Positions 53,145-63,370 of a DNA stretch of 64,000 bases are shown here, in pieces. The notes under the pieces are model-generated. The model did no database searches, had not been told where the DNA came from, and saw only the letters and a program-made list of their open reading frames with translations. The position numbers were made by a program, and so were the translations under genes. Numbering within the stretch: position 1 is the first letter of the stretch; the number at the start of each line of letters is the position of its first letter. The DNA is from Carposina sasakii (Eukaryota; Arthropoda; Insecta; Lepidoptera; Carposinidae), in assembly GCA_014607495.2 (NCBI GenBank), contig CP053155.1:11842001-11906000 (forward strand). The letters run 5' to 3'.

Positions 53145-56100
53145 TTACTCACATTCATGATGTACATCAACCACATGTTCACGCAACTCGTGACCTTGAT
53201 CCACTGATGAAGCGGTTAGAGTATCAGACGCTGCCGATAGCGTTCCGTCACTTGAGACCGACAGTGTATCACTATCATCATCAAGCGGGCATCCAGGGTC
53301 TATTCCCTCCCCAATATTGACCGCCGTCTCGGCCTCCTCATCAGTGATCAAGTTTGTACTTATTTGAACTAAACCTTCGTATCCCCTGGGTACTGCACGC
53401 AAACTTTCGTGAGAGTACTTGTATAACCGATTGGACCTATTGATGCTTTTCAACTCGTAACGGTCGTTGTCAAGGACTGCGACAACTTGGAAAGGTCCCT
53501 TGAATTTAGGCGACAGCTTCGTTTGATTACGCTCACTACATTTCAGGAAAACATAATCACCCACCACAAACGGTTTAACTGTTGCTTTGCCTTGATCAAA
53601 TCGAGCTTTATCTACTTTCGCGTTTTTCCGTATATTTAAAGATGCATCTGACCTAATAGACTCTAAATTAGCGCGCGGAGAATTATCGGAACATTGAGAA
53701 ATTCTGGATAAGCCAAGTGACTGTGCTTTAATACCGAACATAAGCTCAGTGGGCGTATATCCAGTAACACGTGATCGTGTGCTGTTTAATGCTAACTGTA
53801 CATCTCCTAGTTCGTCGCGCCATACTTTACTACTGTCATTTTCTATAATGGTTAATAGAGTCTTGAGGGTACGCATGACCCTTTCTACTTGTCCGTTTGC
53901 TCTTGGAGAACCAGTAGCGATTAAATGGAGCTCTATGTTATTTGTCTTACAAAAGTCTTTAAACTCCGCACTGATGTAACACCTACCTTGATCCGAGATA
54001 ATTCTTTTGGGACTACCAAAAAGAGAAACTGCCCGTTTTAGTGCTTTAATTGCGCATGCTGAATCTAGCGACTGGGTATATTCGAGAAGCACGTATTTCG
54101 TAAAAGCATCTATAATGACTGACGCGTACTCCTTCCTATCGCTTTTTCCGCTTAATTTTCCGGTAAGATCAATATGGATGGTATGCCACGGTACCTCTAC
54201 TTTGGGGATGGGATGAAGCCTAATTTGCTGCGCTCCTGATGGACCTTTAGAAGCCCTACAGACAATACATGACTCTACAAATTTGCGGACATGTTTTGAC
54301 ATTTGAGGGAACCAATACTGCTCGTAAATTTTGTCAAGTGTCTTCTCGGCTCCTAGATGCTGTATTTCGATATGTACATGATTAATTAATGTCCAGATAA
54401 GGGAACGCGGCACAATTGGTAACCAGGAGCTAGCCTTATTGCGATCTACTTTCCTGTATAAAATTCCGTCCCTAACGTCATATGTATGAGCGACGGACTC
54501 GGGGAGTTCTCCACTATCATGCTTTTGAATAATGTCTTGAACTTCTGGGTCTCTTTGCTGCTCAACCTTTAACCAGCTATCATGAAGTTCTACAAACTGC
54601 ACTATTTTACGAGAGCTCTGAGGCTCATCGTGTTGGGAAAGATCTGAAATCATCGGAGTACACGGCAGGGGATTTCTCGATAGGAAATCAGCATGACCCA
54701 TATTGCGTCCCTCTTTGTAGATAATATCGAAATCGTACGCCTGAAGGAATGCCCACCACCGGTGAACTCGAGGAGACAGGTCAACTTTAGATTTGGATGC
54801 TTTCAGGGAGTTACAGTCGGTATAAACTGTGAAGTGCTGGCCATAAAGGTAGTGACGAAAGTTCTCTACTGCGCGCACCACTGCCAAAGTCTCCAGTTCA
54901 TACGAATGGTATCTGGATTCTATTTCAGTAGTGCGTCGGCTGAAATATGCGACGACGTGTGGGATCTTATTAATTCGTTGAATGAGGATAGCACCATACC
55001 CGTTAGCACTTGCATCTGTGTGTAACTCTATAGGGATTGCGGGATTGAATATAGTGAGAACTGGTTCGGACGTAAGGATATGTACTATTCGCTTGTGGGC
55101 TTCATCGTGTTCTTTAGTCCAAATTATGGGTCCCTTTAGTTTGGTCAGTGGATATAAGGGGGCAACAATATTAACAAAGTTCGGTACAAACCGGCGGAAA
55201 TATGACGCGAGCCCGAGAAATTGTCTAACCTGAGTTGCAGTTCCTGGGACAGGGGCCTCAACTAATGCCTGAATTTTTAAAGGGTTAGGTCTCACCTCAC
55301 CAGCTCGAATGACATGGCCCAAATAGTTGATTTCAGTTTTCATGAATTTACATTTACGGATGTTGAATGAGAATCCAGCCTCCGATAAAGCTGAGAGAAC
55401 CATATCTAAACGTTCCAGACCATCGGAAACATTTTCTGAAAAACACAGGACATCGTCCATATAGGCAGACGAAATAGTGTCCTTCAAAGTCTTAAGGGCC
55501 CGGTTGATACATCTTTGGTACACGGAAGCTGCGTTACGTAACCCGAACGGCATGGCCCTATATTCGTACTGACCGTCCGGTGTTACAAAAGCAGTTTTCT
55601 CGATTGATTCTGGATGTACGTTAATCTGATGATAGCCAGAGGCCATGTCTAAACAAGAAAAGAAGTGGGCACCGTTCAGACGATCAATCTGTTCGTCTAT
55701 CCGGGGAAGTGGATAGCGTTCGGGACGAGTATTCGCATTTAACTCCCTAAAATCGACGCACATCCTGTCAGTGCCATCTTTCTTCTTCACTAGTAGGATG
55801 GGGCTCGCAAATGGTGAAGAGCTTTCGCGAATAACTCCTGCCTCTAAAAGAGATTGAACTTTCTCCCTAACGATTTCTTTTTCAACAGGAGACAAACGGT
55901 AGGGTCGTCTATGAACTATCTTATGAGGGTCGATAAGATCGATTTTCATTTCACCTGTCTTAACCCTACGCGTAGGAACCCCATCAATAAAGTACGAGTT
56001 ATATTTCTTTAATATCGAAATTAAAGCATTCCTATCCATGCCTACTAGGTCAGTTTCTATGCCGCTAAAGTCAAAATTGATTGTATCACAAGTATTGATT

Positions 56101-57446
56101 TGTTTACGCTCCGTGAATTGAATATTGTCACAATTTATCTCTACATGGACCCCTTCTGTAAGGATATCGCGACCCACCAGTACGTTCTCTGACATTAAAT
56201 TATCTGCCACTACATGAAACAGTATTGACATAGGAATATTTTGAATTTTAACCGAACAAAGTATTTGAGTCCTACATTCGATATTTTCCCCACCTATTCC
56301 CGTTAAATATACTAAGTCGTTACGTTCAGTACCCATGAGCTTTGTAGTTATACTATGTTTTACTAGTGAGCAAGCTGAACCACTATCAAAAAGAAATGGA
56401 ATAACCTCACCGGATGATGTTGATAGTGTACTCCGCGGCAGCTTGCATTCACAGAAGTGAACCTCTCTCTTCGATGACGGCTCGGCTGCGGTCGTCTTAT
56501 TGGGGCAGGTAGTACTTAGATGTCCGGACTGCCCACAGGCGAAACAGGTAACATTCTTCCCATTTTCCGGTAGTTTCGCCTTGGCGTTGTTTTCGCGTCG
56601 CTTGCGACAATCCTCTAGTTTATGTCCTCGGTTGCCACAGTAATGACAAGATCCAGCGAAGCGAGTATCACTTGTTCGGATTCGTTTGTAATCCACAGTA
56701 CCGCTGTCGTTATCTTCTAGTTTTCTTTTAAGCGAAACACCTGCTAGCACTCGACATAGTTGCGCTCGAGTGGTTATCACATTTGAGTTGAGTTCACGGC
56801 GAATTAACGGATCTCGTTGGCACAGTATAGAAATAGCGAACCCCGTAATCACTTCTTCGGCCAATTCAACTTTCGGCACGCGTTCAATCAGACTCCATAA
56901 ACGCATGGCTGCTTCTGATGCAGTTTCTTTATTGGATAGTTGGAATCTTATAATGTCATCAAAGTAGTCTTGCATCAACTTCGGTTTGTTAAATTTGGCG
57001 GTTAACAATTCTTTTATAGCCGGCCATTTTATTTCTGCAGTGTTAAGTTTAGTAAGACACATGGCTGCGCGACCTTTGAGCGCACGTGTCAGAGCTAGTA
57101 ACAAGTCTGGACCCTCCAACTTTCTACTGTTCACAATAATTTCTGTCACTTTGCACCAACCTTCTAAGTCCGCCTCTGTATCATCCGGGTCGAAGTTGAT
57201 GAGTTGCGTATTGGAGCTCGTATTATTTGACATGGAGGCAACAGTGGCGTTTTGTACAGCTGCGGTGTTTGCAGAAAGTAGTCGCGTCAAGAAGGCCTCC
57301 ATTCCACTCCATAAACTCTCTGGTGGTTTTTCAGGGCACGTTCCGGGTAGTTGGGTAGTCGCATTATCCGTTTCATTGTTTGAAGTCGACCCATTTGATC
57401 CCACAAATGATAAAGGCTCCTGGGCATGATCAGTAGGAGTGTCCAT
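53145..57446 (-). CDS. Gag-Pol polyprotein of Gypsy-3
   Basis: 1433 codons, intact. Gag region to about residue 250, then two CCHC knuckles (CHYCGNRGHKLEDC near 265; CFACGQSGHLSTTC near 300). Protease LFDSGSACSLV near 352. RT: VDFRELNANTR, CLDMASGYHQINV, catalytic YMDD near 662, YLGHVI. RNase H: LHTDASANGYGAIL near 808. Integrase: HHCC domain near 1023-1065 (HIEIQHLGAEKTL, CIVC), D in HIDLTG near 1090, D in ISDQGRCY near 1148, E in NGQVERVM near 1185. The C-terminus is acidic and Ser-rich. The start is the ATG at 57446, with its first 12 codons inside the 5' LTR; it is the only ATG upstream of the Gag homology in this frame. Gag and Pol need no recoding. Confidence 0.95.
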   Translation of the reverse strand: MDTPTDHAQEPLSFVGSNGSTSNNETDNATTQLPGTCPEKPPESLWSGMEAFLTRLLSANTAAVQNATVASMSNNTSSNTQLINFDPDDTEADLEGWCKVTEIIVNSRKLEGPDLLLALTRALKGRAAMCLTKLNTAEIKWPAIKELLTAKFNKPKLMQDYFDDIIRFQLSNKETASEAAMRLWSLIERVPKVELAEEVITGFAISILCQRDPLIRRELNSNVITTRAQLCRVLAGVSLKRKLEDNDSGTVDYKRIRTSDTRFAGSCHYCGNRGHKLEDCRKRRENNAKAKLPENGKNVTCFACGQSGHLSTTCPNKTTAAEPSSKREVHFCECKLPRSTLSTSSGEVIPFLFDSGSACSLVKHSITTKLMGTERNDLVYLTGIGGENIECRTQILCSVKIQNIPMSILFHVVADNLMSENVLVGRDILTEGVHVEINCDNIQFTERKQINTCDTINFDFSGIETDLVGMDRNALISILKKYNSYFIDGVPTRRVKTGEMKIDLIDPHKIVHRRPYRLSPVEKEIVREKVQSLLEAGVIRESSSPFASPILLVKKKDGTDRMCVDFRELNANTRPERYPLPRIDEQIDRLNGAHFFSCLDMASGYHQINVHPESIEKTAFVTPDGQYEYRAMPFGLRNAASVYQRCINRALKTLKDTISSAYMDDVLCFSENVSDGLERLDMVLSALSEAGFSFNIRKCKFMKTEINYLGHVIRAGEVRPNPLKIQALVEAPVPGTATQVRQFLGLASYFRRFVPNFVNIVAPLYPLTKLKGPIIWTKEHDEAHKRIVHILTSEPVLTIFNPAIPIELHTDASANGYGAILIQRINKIPHVVAYFSRRTTEIESRYHSYELETLAVVRAVENFRHYLYGQHFTVYTDCNSLKASKSKVDLSPRVHRWWAFLQAYDFDIIYKEGRNMGHADFLSRNPLPCTPMISDLSQHDEPQSSRKIVQFVELHDSWLKVEQQRDPEVQDIIQKHDSGELPESVAHTYDVRDGILYRKVDRNKASSWLPIVPRSLIWTLINHVHIEIQHLGAEKTLDKIYEQYWFPQMSKHVRKFVESCIVCRASKGPSGAQQIRLHPIPKVEVPWHTIHIDLTGKLSGKSDRKEYASVIIDAFTKYVLLEYTQSLDSACAIKALKRAVSLFGSPKRIISDQGRCYISAEFKDFCKTNNIELHLIATGSPRANGQVERVMRTLKTLLTIIENDSSKVWRDELGDVQLALNSTRSRVTGYTPTELMFGIKAQSLGLSRISQCSDNSPRANLESIRSDASLNIRKNAKVDKARFDQGKATVKPFVVGDYVFLKCSERNQTKLSPKFKGPFQVVAVLDNDRYELKSINRSNRLYKYSHESLRAVPRGYEGLVQISTNLITDEEAETAVNIGEGIDPGCPLDDDSDTLSVSSDGTLSAASDTLTASSVDQGHELREHVVDVHHECE
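57391..57410 (-). promoter_or_regulatory. Putative primer binding site of Gypsy-3, overlapping gag
   Basis: Immediately after the LTR the minus strand reads TCATTTGTGGGATCAAATG. It shares TCA...GTGGGAT with the Gypsy-2 site and tRNA-Leu complement (about 10 of 13). It lies within Gag codons 13-19. The match is weak. Confidence 0.35.
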
Positions 57447-57805
57447 CTTTGGGCGTGAGGTAATGGGTCAGTAAAAGCCTTCGAGAATCACTCAATCACT
57501 TTTATGTACAACAATTATAATTTAATTACACTTCTTAACAATCTTCAATTTAAATTAGGTAAGTATAACGTATTACCGAGCACGTGGTTGTGAGCGTGTC
57601 GAACGATACTAAAAACATGTGGTCGTGAACCAGACGCTTAGGTTAGGTGCCTCCGCAACGAGGACTGTCAACTGACTGAACCGAGCCACTGCCTACCCCA
57701 CCTTTTTATATCTGACGGCCACCTCCCCAGTGCTCGGTGCTACGTTCAGAAATAATAATTTAGTTCGCGTAACAATTTTCAGATGGCGCTGCCGTCGCGC
57801 CGTCA
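57411..57805 (-). repeat. 5' LTR of Gypsy-3
   Basis: 395 bp. Contains a TTTTTATATCTG-like stretch (plus reading) and, at its internal end, the Gag start codon (57444-57446). Confidence 0.93.
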
Positions 57806-57964
57806 TATGCAAAAACTACCGAAAAGAATATTATGAAACTTATTGGCATTATTATTGGCATACAGGAAACAGTAGAGTTTAAGCGGATAAAGTTACAAAT
57901 ATTTACCAGTATATAAAAATTCAGTGATGTCTTAATATTTGCTCAAGGGGAAATCTACCTATAT

Positions 57965-58305
57965 GATGATGATGATCTCCGACCGTAATTCGGCCAAGGC
58001 GACCTCTACGGAGATTGGCCAGGTACGCAGGAGATATTATAGTGCACAAGTATGTGCGCAAACACAGATGCACTCTCTATTCCGTTACTCTCATAGTCCG
58101 ATGGGACGGAAAACCGACACGACCGGAGAGAGATCAGGCGCAGGACCAACTGTTTTACGTGCTTTCCGAGGCACGAGCTAAGTGATAATTTTACAACATT
58201 AAAATCTGTACATGAAATAAATTCATTGGTACAGGCCCGCGACTGGGATCGAACTTACGCTTCCCGCTTGGAAGATGCACGTCTTAACCACTGGGCTATC
58301 ACCGC
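57965..58305 (-). repeat. tRNA-derived SINE, family S1, copy 4, complete with target duplication
   Basis: Head with GTGATAGCCCAGTGGTTAAG and GTTCGATCCCA on the minus strand, body as in copies 1 and 2, GATGATGATC tail. Flanked by ACCTATAT at 57957-57964 and 58306-58313. Confidence 0.9.
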
Positions 58306-58313
58306 ACCTATAT

Positions 58314-59045
58314 ATTAATTTATTGAATAGCATCTCCACTACATCCTTCCTTTATGGGCAATAACGGTCGGTGTCGAGCCGCATTTGACTACGCAAACTA
58401 GAGCAAGGGAGTGGGTTCGAATCCTAATGCCCCTGTCCAGGTAGATCCGTTTTATATGCTGTGTGTAAATGAAGATGGGATTGAAGCTAAATCTGTTTGA
58501 TTGGTCTTATCTAGGTTTGGGTATTAATGACTGCCGGACGTATTCGGGCACTGCTTGTTGACTTTTGGATGGACGAATACCTCCTATTTGTGTTGACGCA
58601 ATTGGTCACGCATTAGAGAAATGAGTTCTAAAAGTAATAATACATGATTTATTAAAGACATCAACCATTAAAAATTTTAGCATTAAACTGTGGTATAATC
58701 AATAAAACAACTTCACAATATTTCGCAAACCTACAAGTGTAATAGCATAATATATGCATTATGTAGGTACTCGTATGTTCAGGTGCAAAGTAGGCCTGCA
58801 GAAAATAAAGTTAAAATAATTTACTTGCGTAGAACTAATTACAATTTTACTGCAGTGCTTATTATACACCTTAGTAGCGCATATGGAAAGGATAATGAAA
58901 ATAGACTGACGACGAAAATGTGCAACGGAGAAGTGGAAGGTTTGGAAGGGAATTGACCGACCAAATTGGAGAAATCCTATAGAAAGGTCAAGTCAAGAGT
59001 ATCCTAAACCTTGTCTCCCCCTAATCGCAGGACGATAGGCCCTTT
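58314..59045. other. Non-coding stretch with a tRNA-like patch
   Basis: 58400-58445 carries GAGTGGGTTCGAATCCTAAT, a B-box-like motif, but flanking sequence does not form a tRNA. No gene recognised. Confidence 0.4.
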
Positions 59046-59049
59046 TATA

Positions 59050-59332
59050 CCTACATTTTCGAAATTTTCTTCTATGCTGCTTTGGGAGTGAAAAAAAACG
59101 TGTAATACTACAGCTGCTTCTTTTCCCGGGCATACTGTACAAGTCAGTAGAGGGACAAGATGGTCTTGGTGTTTTGTAGGAGATGGGCTGACCACCTGTC
59201 ACTACTAACCGAACATCTCAACTATACCCTCAAAATTGGTCAGAAGTGCCACCATGTTGTCCTATCGGCACTTGGTGCTCTGCCTACCCCGTAAGGGATA
59301 AAGGCGTGATTATATGTATGTATGTATGTATT
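59050..59332 (+). repeat. Family T repeat, copy 5 (nearly full)
   Basis: It runs from CTTCTATGCTGCTTTGGGAG to AAGGCGTGATTATATGTATG and the TATG microsatellite. Collinear with 23905-24187. Confidence 0.82.
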
Positions 59333-59334
59333 TT

Positions 59335-59688
59335 CGAATTTATTGTTATAAGCGTACAAAGGCTGGAAGCGAAACTTATGAACAACTATCTGAAACAATA
59401 TCTGTCGAAAATGACATGAAAGTAGAAATAAAACACCTAAGCACTTATAAATATGTATAGTATAAAGAACCTAAACATACAATTTGATACTCGGAAAGAG
59501 GAATTCCTAATTTCACTCCTAATTTCCATAAAATCGCTGACAAATAAATATCAATGTAATTTTTAAGAAAATATTGCTAATTTTCGGAAGGACGAGGTGA
59601 GTCGATGCCTGATATTGTATTATATCTATTATATTATACTAAACATATACAGGTGCAACTACAACATAGTCTGAAAATCACACTGCAG
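59335..59688. other. Non-coding stretch
   Basis: No gene recognised. Confidence 0.4.
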
Positions 59689-59689
59689 T

Positions 59690-59755
59690 CACCAACCCGC
59701 CTGTCCTGGGGGAGGCCTACGTCCAGCAGTGGACTGCAATGGGCTGAAGAAGATC
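59690..59755 (+). repeat. LINE-tail repeat, family G, fragment
   Basis: CACCAACCCGCCTGTCCTGG followed by GGAGGCCTACGTCCAGCAGT and GGACTGCAATGGGCTGAAG: the QQWTAMG-stop end of an RTE-type LINE. It runs straight into the next feature. Confidence 0.7.
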
Positions 59756-60140
59756 AAAATGGCCCTCGTGCCTTGGAAGATGGGGCGCTCTCTGGAGTGG
59801 GACGCAACCTGCGTTGACACCTTAGCAGCGTCCCATCTCCCAGGCACAACAATCAAAAGTGGCTCTGCGGCCAATGCAGCTGAAAACCTCAAACGACGCA
59901 AATACGCAAACCTCAGTGGTGACTACTAATTTGAGCCGTTTGGGGTTGAAACCATGGGGCCATGGGGTCTAGGAGCCCACAACCTTTTTAAGGATATTTC
60001 GAAAAGGTTGGTCGAGGCATCTCATGACCAGAGGGCTGGCTCATTTTTTTGACAGCGAGTAAGCCTCGCTATCCAGCGGGGCAACGCTGCCAGCCTTTTG
60101 GGCACATTGCCAGCGGTGGAGGACTTACAAGGAGTCTTCT
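59756..60140 (+). pseudogene. Remnant of an unidentified metazoan mobile-element ORF
   Basis: The plus strand encodes GRSLEWDATCVDTLAASHLP, then A.NAAENLKRRKY, and after a stop and frame changes GPWGLGAHNLFKDISKRLVE, ASHDQRAGSFF and SSGATLPAFW-like sequence. From memory, WD.TCVDTLA..HL with a following K..KY and GPWG..A..F is a conserved block in widespread repeat-derived animal proteins linked to reverse transcriptases. The D-spacing followed by E and K is compatible with a PD-(D/E)XK nuclease fold, but this is inference. Stops show it is dead here. Confidence 0.5.
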
Positions 60141-60528
60141 ATTTGTAAATTTTATTTTATTTTGTAGCTCTAGTTTTTTTTTTACGTAGGTTTAGTTATT
60201 ATTGCAAATAATTATAGATAAATAAATGTTAAAGTCATACACTTCTTGTATTTTTATTTGTAAAAATATTAATGACATTGTACGATCTAATATAAAATTT
60301 AATTTAAAAGAAAACTCAAAATAATGTTTATTATTCCAGATAATATAGCCATACTCGTACTTAAACTACTCAGAAATTTTAATAAAATCATGATAAATAA
60401 ACATTTGTTTTCGAGTCTGGAATTTGATAAATATTATTAAAGTTCTATATGTATATTTTCTAGATATTAAATTGAAATCTATGATCTTTTCTTTCTCTTA
60501 GGCGAGAGATTTTGTATACAAATATATA
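60141..60528. other. AT-rich stretch
   Basis: Probably the 3' end of the preceding remnant near 60180-60230 (T-run, AATAAA) and then plain AT-rich DNA. Confidence 0.35.
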
Positions 60529-60625
60529 CAGGTTATAACAAAAGGGGTATGTAAGGCGAAATTCTATCAAAATGGCTTAATTATAGAGCCTACTACAGAA
60601 CCTGCGATACAGAACAATATCTAGG
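60529..60625. mobile_element. MITE family M, partial copy
   Basis: CAGGTTATAACAAAAGGGGTAT, then GGCGAAATTCTATCAA and TTATAGAGCC. One end of the element only, preceded by TATA. Confidence 0.6.
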
Positions 60626-60783
60626 TATTTTAGAGATGGTACTCAATCATAATAATAGCCTACAACCTTTTAATATACCTACAGAATTCAGACGATAAAT
60701 ATAACTTGAATAAACATCCTCTAGGTACTTATACGCGGATTTGGGATGAAATTGTTAAGTAAAAAAAAATGTTTGATATTATT

Positions 60784-60904
60784 TCTTCTTCAGCCTATTG
60801 CAGTCCACTACTGGACGTAGGCCTCCCCCAGGGCACGCCACAAGGCTACTGCCACAGGGGGTTTTGCCCATAGTCACCACGCTGGGCAGGCGGGTTGGTG
60901 ACCC
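60784..60904 (-). repeat. LINE-tail repeat, family G, copy 3, 121 bp with 10-bp target duplication
   Basis: It matches 39695-39885 from CAGCCTATTGCAGTCCACT to GGCGGGTTGGTGACC. Flanked by TGATATTATT at 60774-60783 and 60905-60914. An extremely 5'-truncated insertion. Confidence 0.85.
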
Positions 60905-61004
60905 TGATATTATTATTATTACGAAAACGTTGGTATCTTCTATAGTCACTCACGCATGTAATGACATAAGATTTTTCAGTATTCCCATGGGAACGGAAAT
61001 CACC

Positions 61005-61238
61005 GAGATTTCTAAGTTTACGCGGACGTAGTCGCATCCTCCATCCTAACTAATGTTATAAGTACGAAAGGAAGCTTGTTTGTCACTTGTTCACGCTTTA
61101 TTCGCTCGATCTTCTTGAAATTTTGCAAACATATAGTTGGGAGCACGGTGGGACATAAGCAACATTCTGTAGCGCAGTCGCGAGCGTCCACTAATAGACA
61201 ATAAAATTAATTCGGACAAAGTCGCTAGCGGCTGCTAG
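61005..61238 (+). mobile_element. Helitron-like element, family H1, with a second end fragment
   Basis: 61005-61035 is a Helitron-end fragment (TACGCGGACGTAGTCGC). 61040-61238 starts TCCATCCTAACTAATGTTAT, continues GTTTGTCACTTGTTCACGC and CTTGAAATTTTGCAAACATA, and ends in CTAG at 61235-61238 after a GC hairpin. An internal older end (GCGTCCACTAATAG) lies near 61180. Non-autonomous. Confidence 0.65.
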
Positions 61239-61239
61239 T

Positions 61240-61495
61240 TGGCCATAGTCTAGTACCACCTACCCACGTTTCACAGATCCTTGACCAAAATGAACAATAA
61301 ACGATCAGAGTTGTCCGTTTGTCTCCGCACAATGAAGCCCTAGTGCAAATGAAGGGCCGCCACTGATTTATAGTGGCCCAATAGAATCCTAATTCGACAA
61401 CAATTGGGCAGGGTTTAGTTACTATTCCGAGGATTCCGGAGAGAATTACTTGAGGCAATCGGATACAGTATAGCCATAGAAATTTAAATCTACCT
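61240..61495. other. Non-coding stretch
   Basis: No gene recognised. Confidence 0.4.
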
Positions 61496-61592
61496 AGGGT
61501 GTAACAAAAGGTATGTTACGAATTGCTTTGAATGTGAGAAACTCTATAGGAAGAGAACATTTTTCAAGATTGTATCAACATTTCTAGGTAAT
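61496..61592. mobile_element. MITE family M, partial copy, interrupted by a SINE tail
   Basis: AGGGTGTAACAAAAGGTATG, GAAACTCTATAGG, TTTTTCAAGATTGTATCAAC matches one half of 26096-26351. It is broken at 61592 by the 49-bp SINE-tail insertion. Confidence 0.6.
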
Positions 61593-61641
61593 AAAATTAC
61601 TAATAAAGAAATGGAAAAAATTCCTCACCCGAGTGGTTTAG
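61593..61641 (-). mobile_element. 49-bp SINE-tail insertion (family S3) with 12-bp target duplication
   Basis: AATAAAGAAATGGAAAAAATT then CACCCGAGTGG, as at 10084-10130. Flanked by TTTCTAGGTAAT at 61581-61592 and 61642-61653. Confidence 0.8.
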
Positions 61642-61653
61642 TTTCTAGGTAAT

Positions 61654-62375
61654 TTAGCAAGTCAGTTGTTGAGGTCAAACAACAAATGGATCGAGTGTCT
61701 TTACCCCATTCCTGCGCATTATGATGCGCAGGAATATGGTAAAGACATTCCTAGGTCCAAGGTTCCTTTCTTTCTAATGATTTGGTCAAGCTACATGCCT
61801 GAGGGACACAATTTTTTTATTAGTAGTTATGATACATGTCCCGTTATTTTCCTAATTCCCTGTCTTAATGTCATCCGGGGTTAGTTAAATAAAGTAAGTA
61901 TATTGTTAGTAGAATGTGAATTTTGAATATTTGCTAGAGTACTTCGAACAAAAAGTTCACATTATTTTTATATACATCTTCATACAAATAGCAAAATATA
62001 AATAGATTAAAACACAAACACAGGAATGCAGAACGATTCCATTCAAAAGTAGCTATCTGAAATACCATCAACTGAAAACTACTTCTAAAATTCCCACTTA
62101 AGTTAGGAGATATTAAAATCTTCCCTATTAAAAGAAACTTTTTCGTAGCCAACCTACGTTTATTACAGAGCGAATGTCCCTTTAGGGAGACGTTAGTGCT
62201 ATGAATATGATTCACATTTAACTGAGCACTAACTTTTTAATTAAATCTACGGATTTTCAACTAAAAATTTTAAAACCGGAACTTCGGTAGTTTTTGCGCG
62301 ATAAAAGAGATTTAGCGCTATTGTATCAAATACTATGATGATAATAGTGATATAATTGCATAGGAAATTACATAT
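61654..62375. other. Non-coding stretch with a small palindrome
   Basis: TTCCTGCGCATTATGATGCGCAGGAA (61710-61735) is a perfect inverted repeat. No gene recognised. Confidence 0.45.
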
Positions 62376-62377
62376 AC

Positions 62378-62560
62378 ACTTTGTTGAGTTCCCTAAATGG
62401 AGTAGTCAGTACTGAAAGATCACAATGGAGTTCTTACAGCTACGCATAGCATAGCATGGCCAGATGGAAACATTCAGTGACAAGTTGATCATCGTCTGAG
62501 ACGACACCCCTGATCCTTAGTCGACATGCACGGAAGAAGATGCAGCAGACGTGTTGTAAT
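62378..62560 (+). repeat. Family D repeat, copy near the right end
   Basis: TTTGTTGAGTTCCCTAAATG, TCAGTGACAAGTTG, TAGTCGACATGCACGGAAGA are collinear with 22531-22690. Confidence 0.6.
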
Positions 62561-62689
62561 TACGCGACAGCATTTACACAGGACCGGAAGTAAAACTGTA
62601 AAAGATAAAGACGATTACCAAAACATACAGTATCAAAAGTTGGTGTTGGGTCTCGCCCCTAAGGTCCGCAATCAAACCGCGCGACGTAG

Positions 62690-62790
62690 AGACATTGATT
62701 GGATGCAGGCTGCTTCCGACCGGTCGGAGTGGAGCTCGTTGGGGGAGGCCTATGTACAACAATGGACTTCCCAGGGCTGTAAATAATTAT
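62690..62790 (+). pseudogene. RTE LINE C-terminus remnant
   Basis: Encodes DWMQAASDRSEWSSLGEAYV then QQWTSQGCK and a stop, matching the protein end at 27866-28000 (minus strand). Only about 30 codons remain. Confidence 0.8.
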
Positions 62791-63329
62791 TAATCGGTGA
62801 TATATTATAGCTCCTCTATATTTATCTATGTTTGTATGTATATACAGATATAGTGTGTACAGATTCCTCTATTTGCAGTGTCGTTGCACTGTCTTTACTT
62901 AGAAATGTTTAAAATGGCACTCCTAGCTTTTTAATACAAATGCCTGGCAGTCTAGACCTTTCATATTGGTATTCCTATTACTTCCACGTTCTCTAGAATA
63001 AATAAAGAGGATATCTAAAGACAATCTTGAATATTAGAAATAAGAGCGGCATTTTACTAATTTCATCATTGCATTATGGACTCTGCAACTTCTATAAACT
63101 TAATTGAAATGAAAACATAAAGAAATATTAAAGAATACAATGAACACCAGTTAATGTTCTAAATTAATGTTATTTCATTATTATTAGATGATCTCAATAA
63201 CCAATCATGAAGTTTTGGATGTTCGAGCGTCATTAAAAAAATTATATAATTTTATCCTAATCTGCAATATTTAAATCGGCTGTAAAACTCTTCTGTGATT
63301 TATGAAAGCCATTTTAACATTCTGAGATT
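62791..63329. other. AT-rich stretch without recognisable gene
   Basis: Nothing recognised. Confidence 0.4.
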
Positions 63330-63358
63330 ACACGGACGAAGTCGTGAGCGTCTGCTAG
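63330..63358 (+). mobile_element. Helitron 3' end fragment
   Basis: ACACGGACGAAGTCGTGAGC then GTCTGCTAG (CTAG 63355-63358). Hairpin plus CTAG signature only. Confidence 0.55.
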
Positions 63359-63370
63359 TATACCACTATA

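Larger units (their letters stand above)
52339..57805 (-). mobile_element. Complete Ty3/gypsy LTR retrotransposon (Gypsy-3), intact
   Basis: LTRs of 395 bp (52339-52733 and 57411-57805, offset 5072) appear identical. The element is flanked by TATG (52335-52338 and 57806-57809). On the minus strand the LTR begins TGACGGCG and ends GCCTTTA. An intact 1433-codon gag-pol starts inside the 5' LTR. A 3' UTR with five imperfect repeats precedes the 3' LTR. Very recent insertion, possibly active. No envelope gene. Confidence 0.95.
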
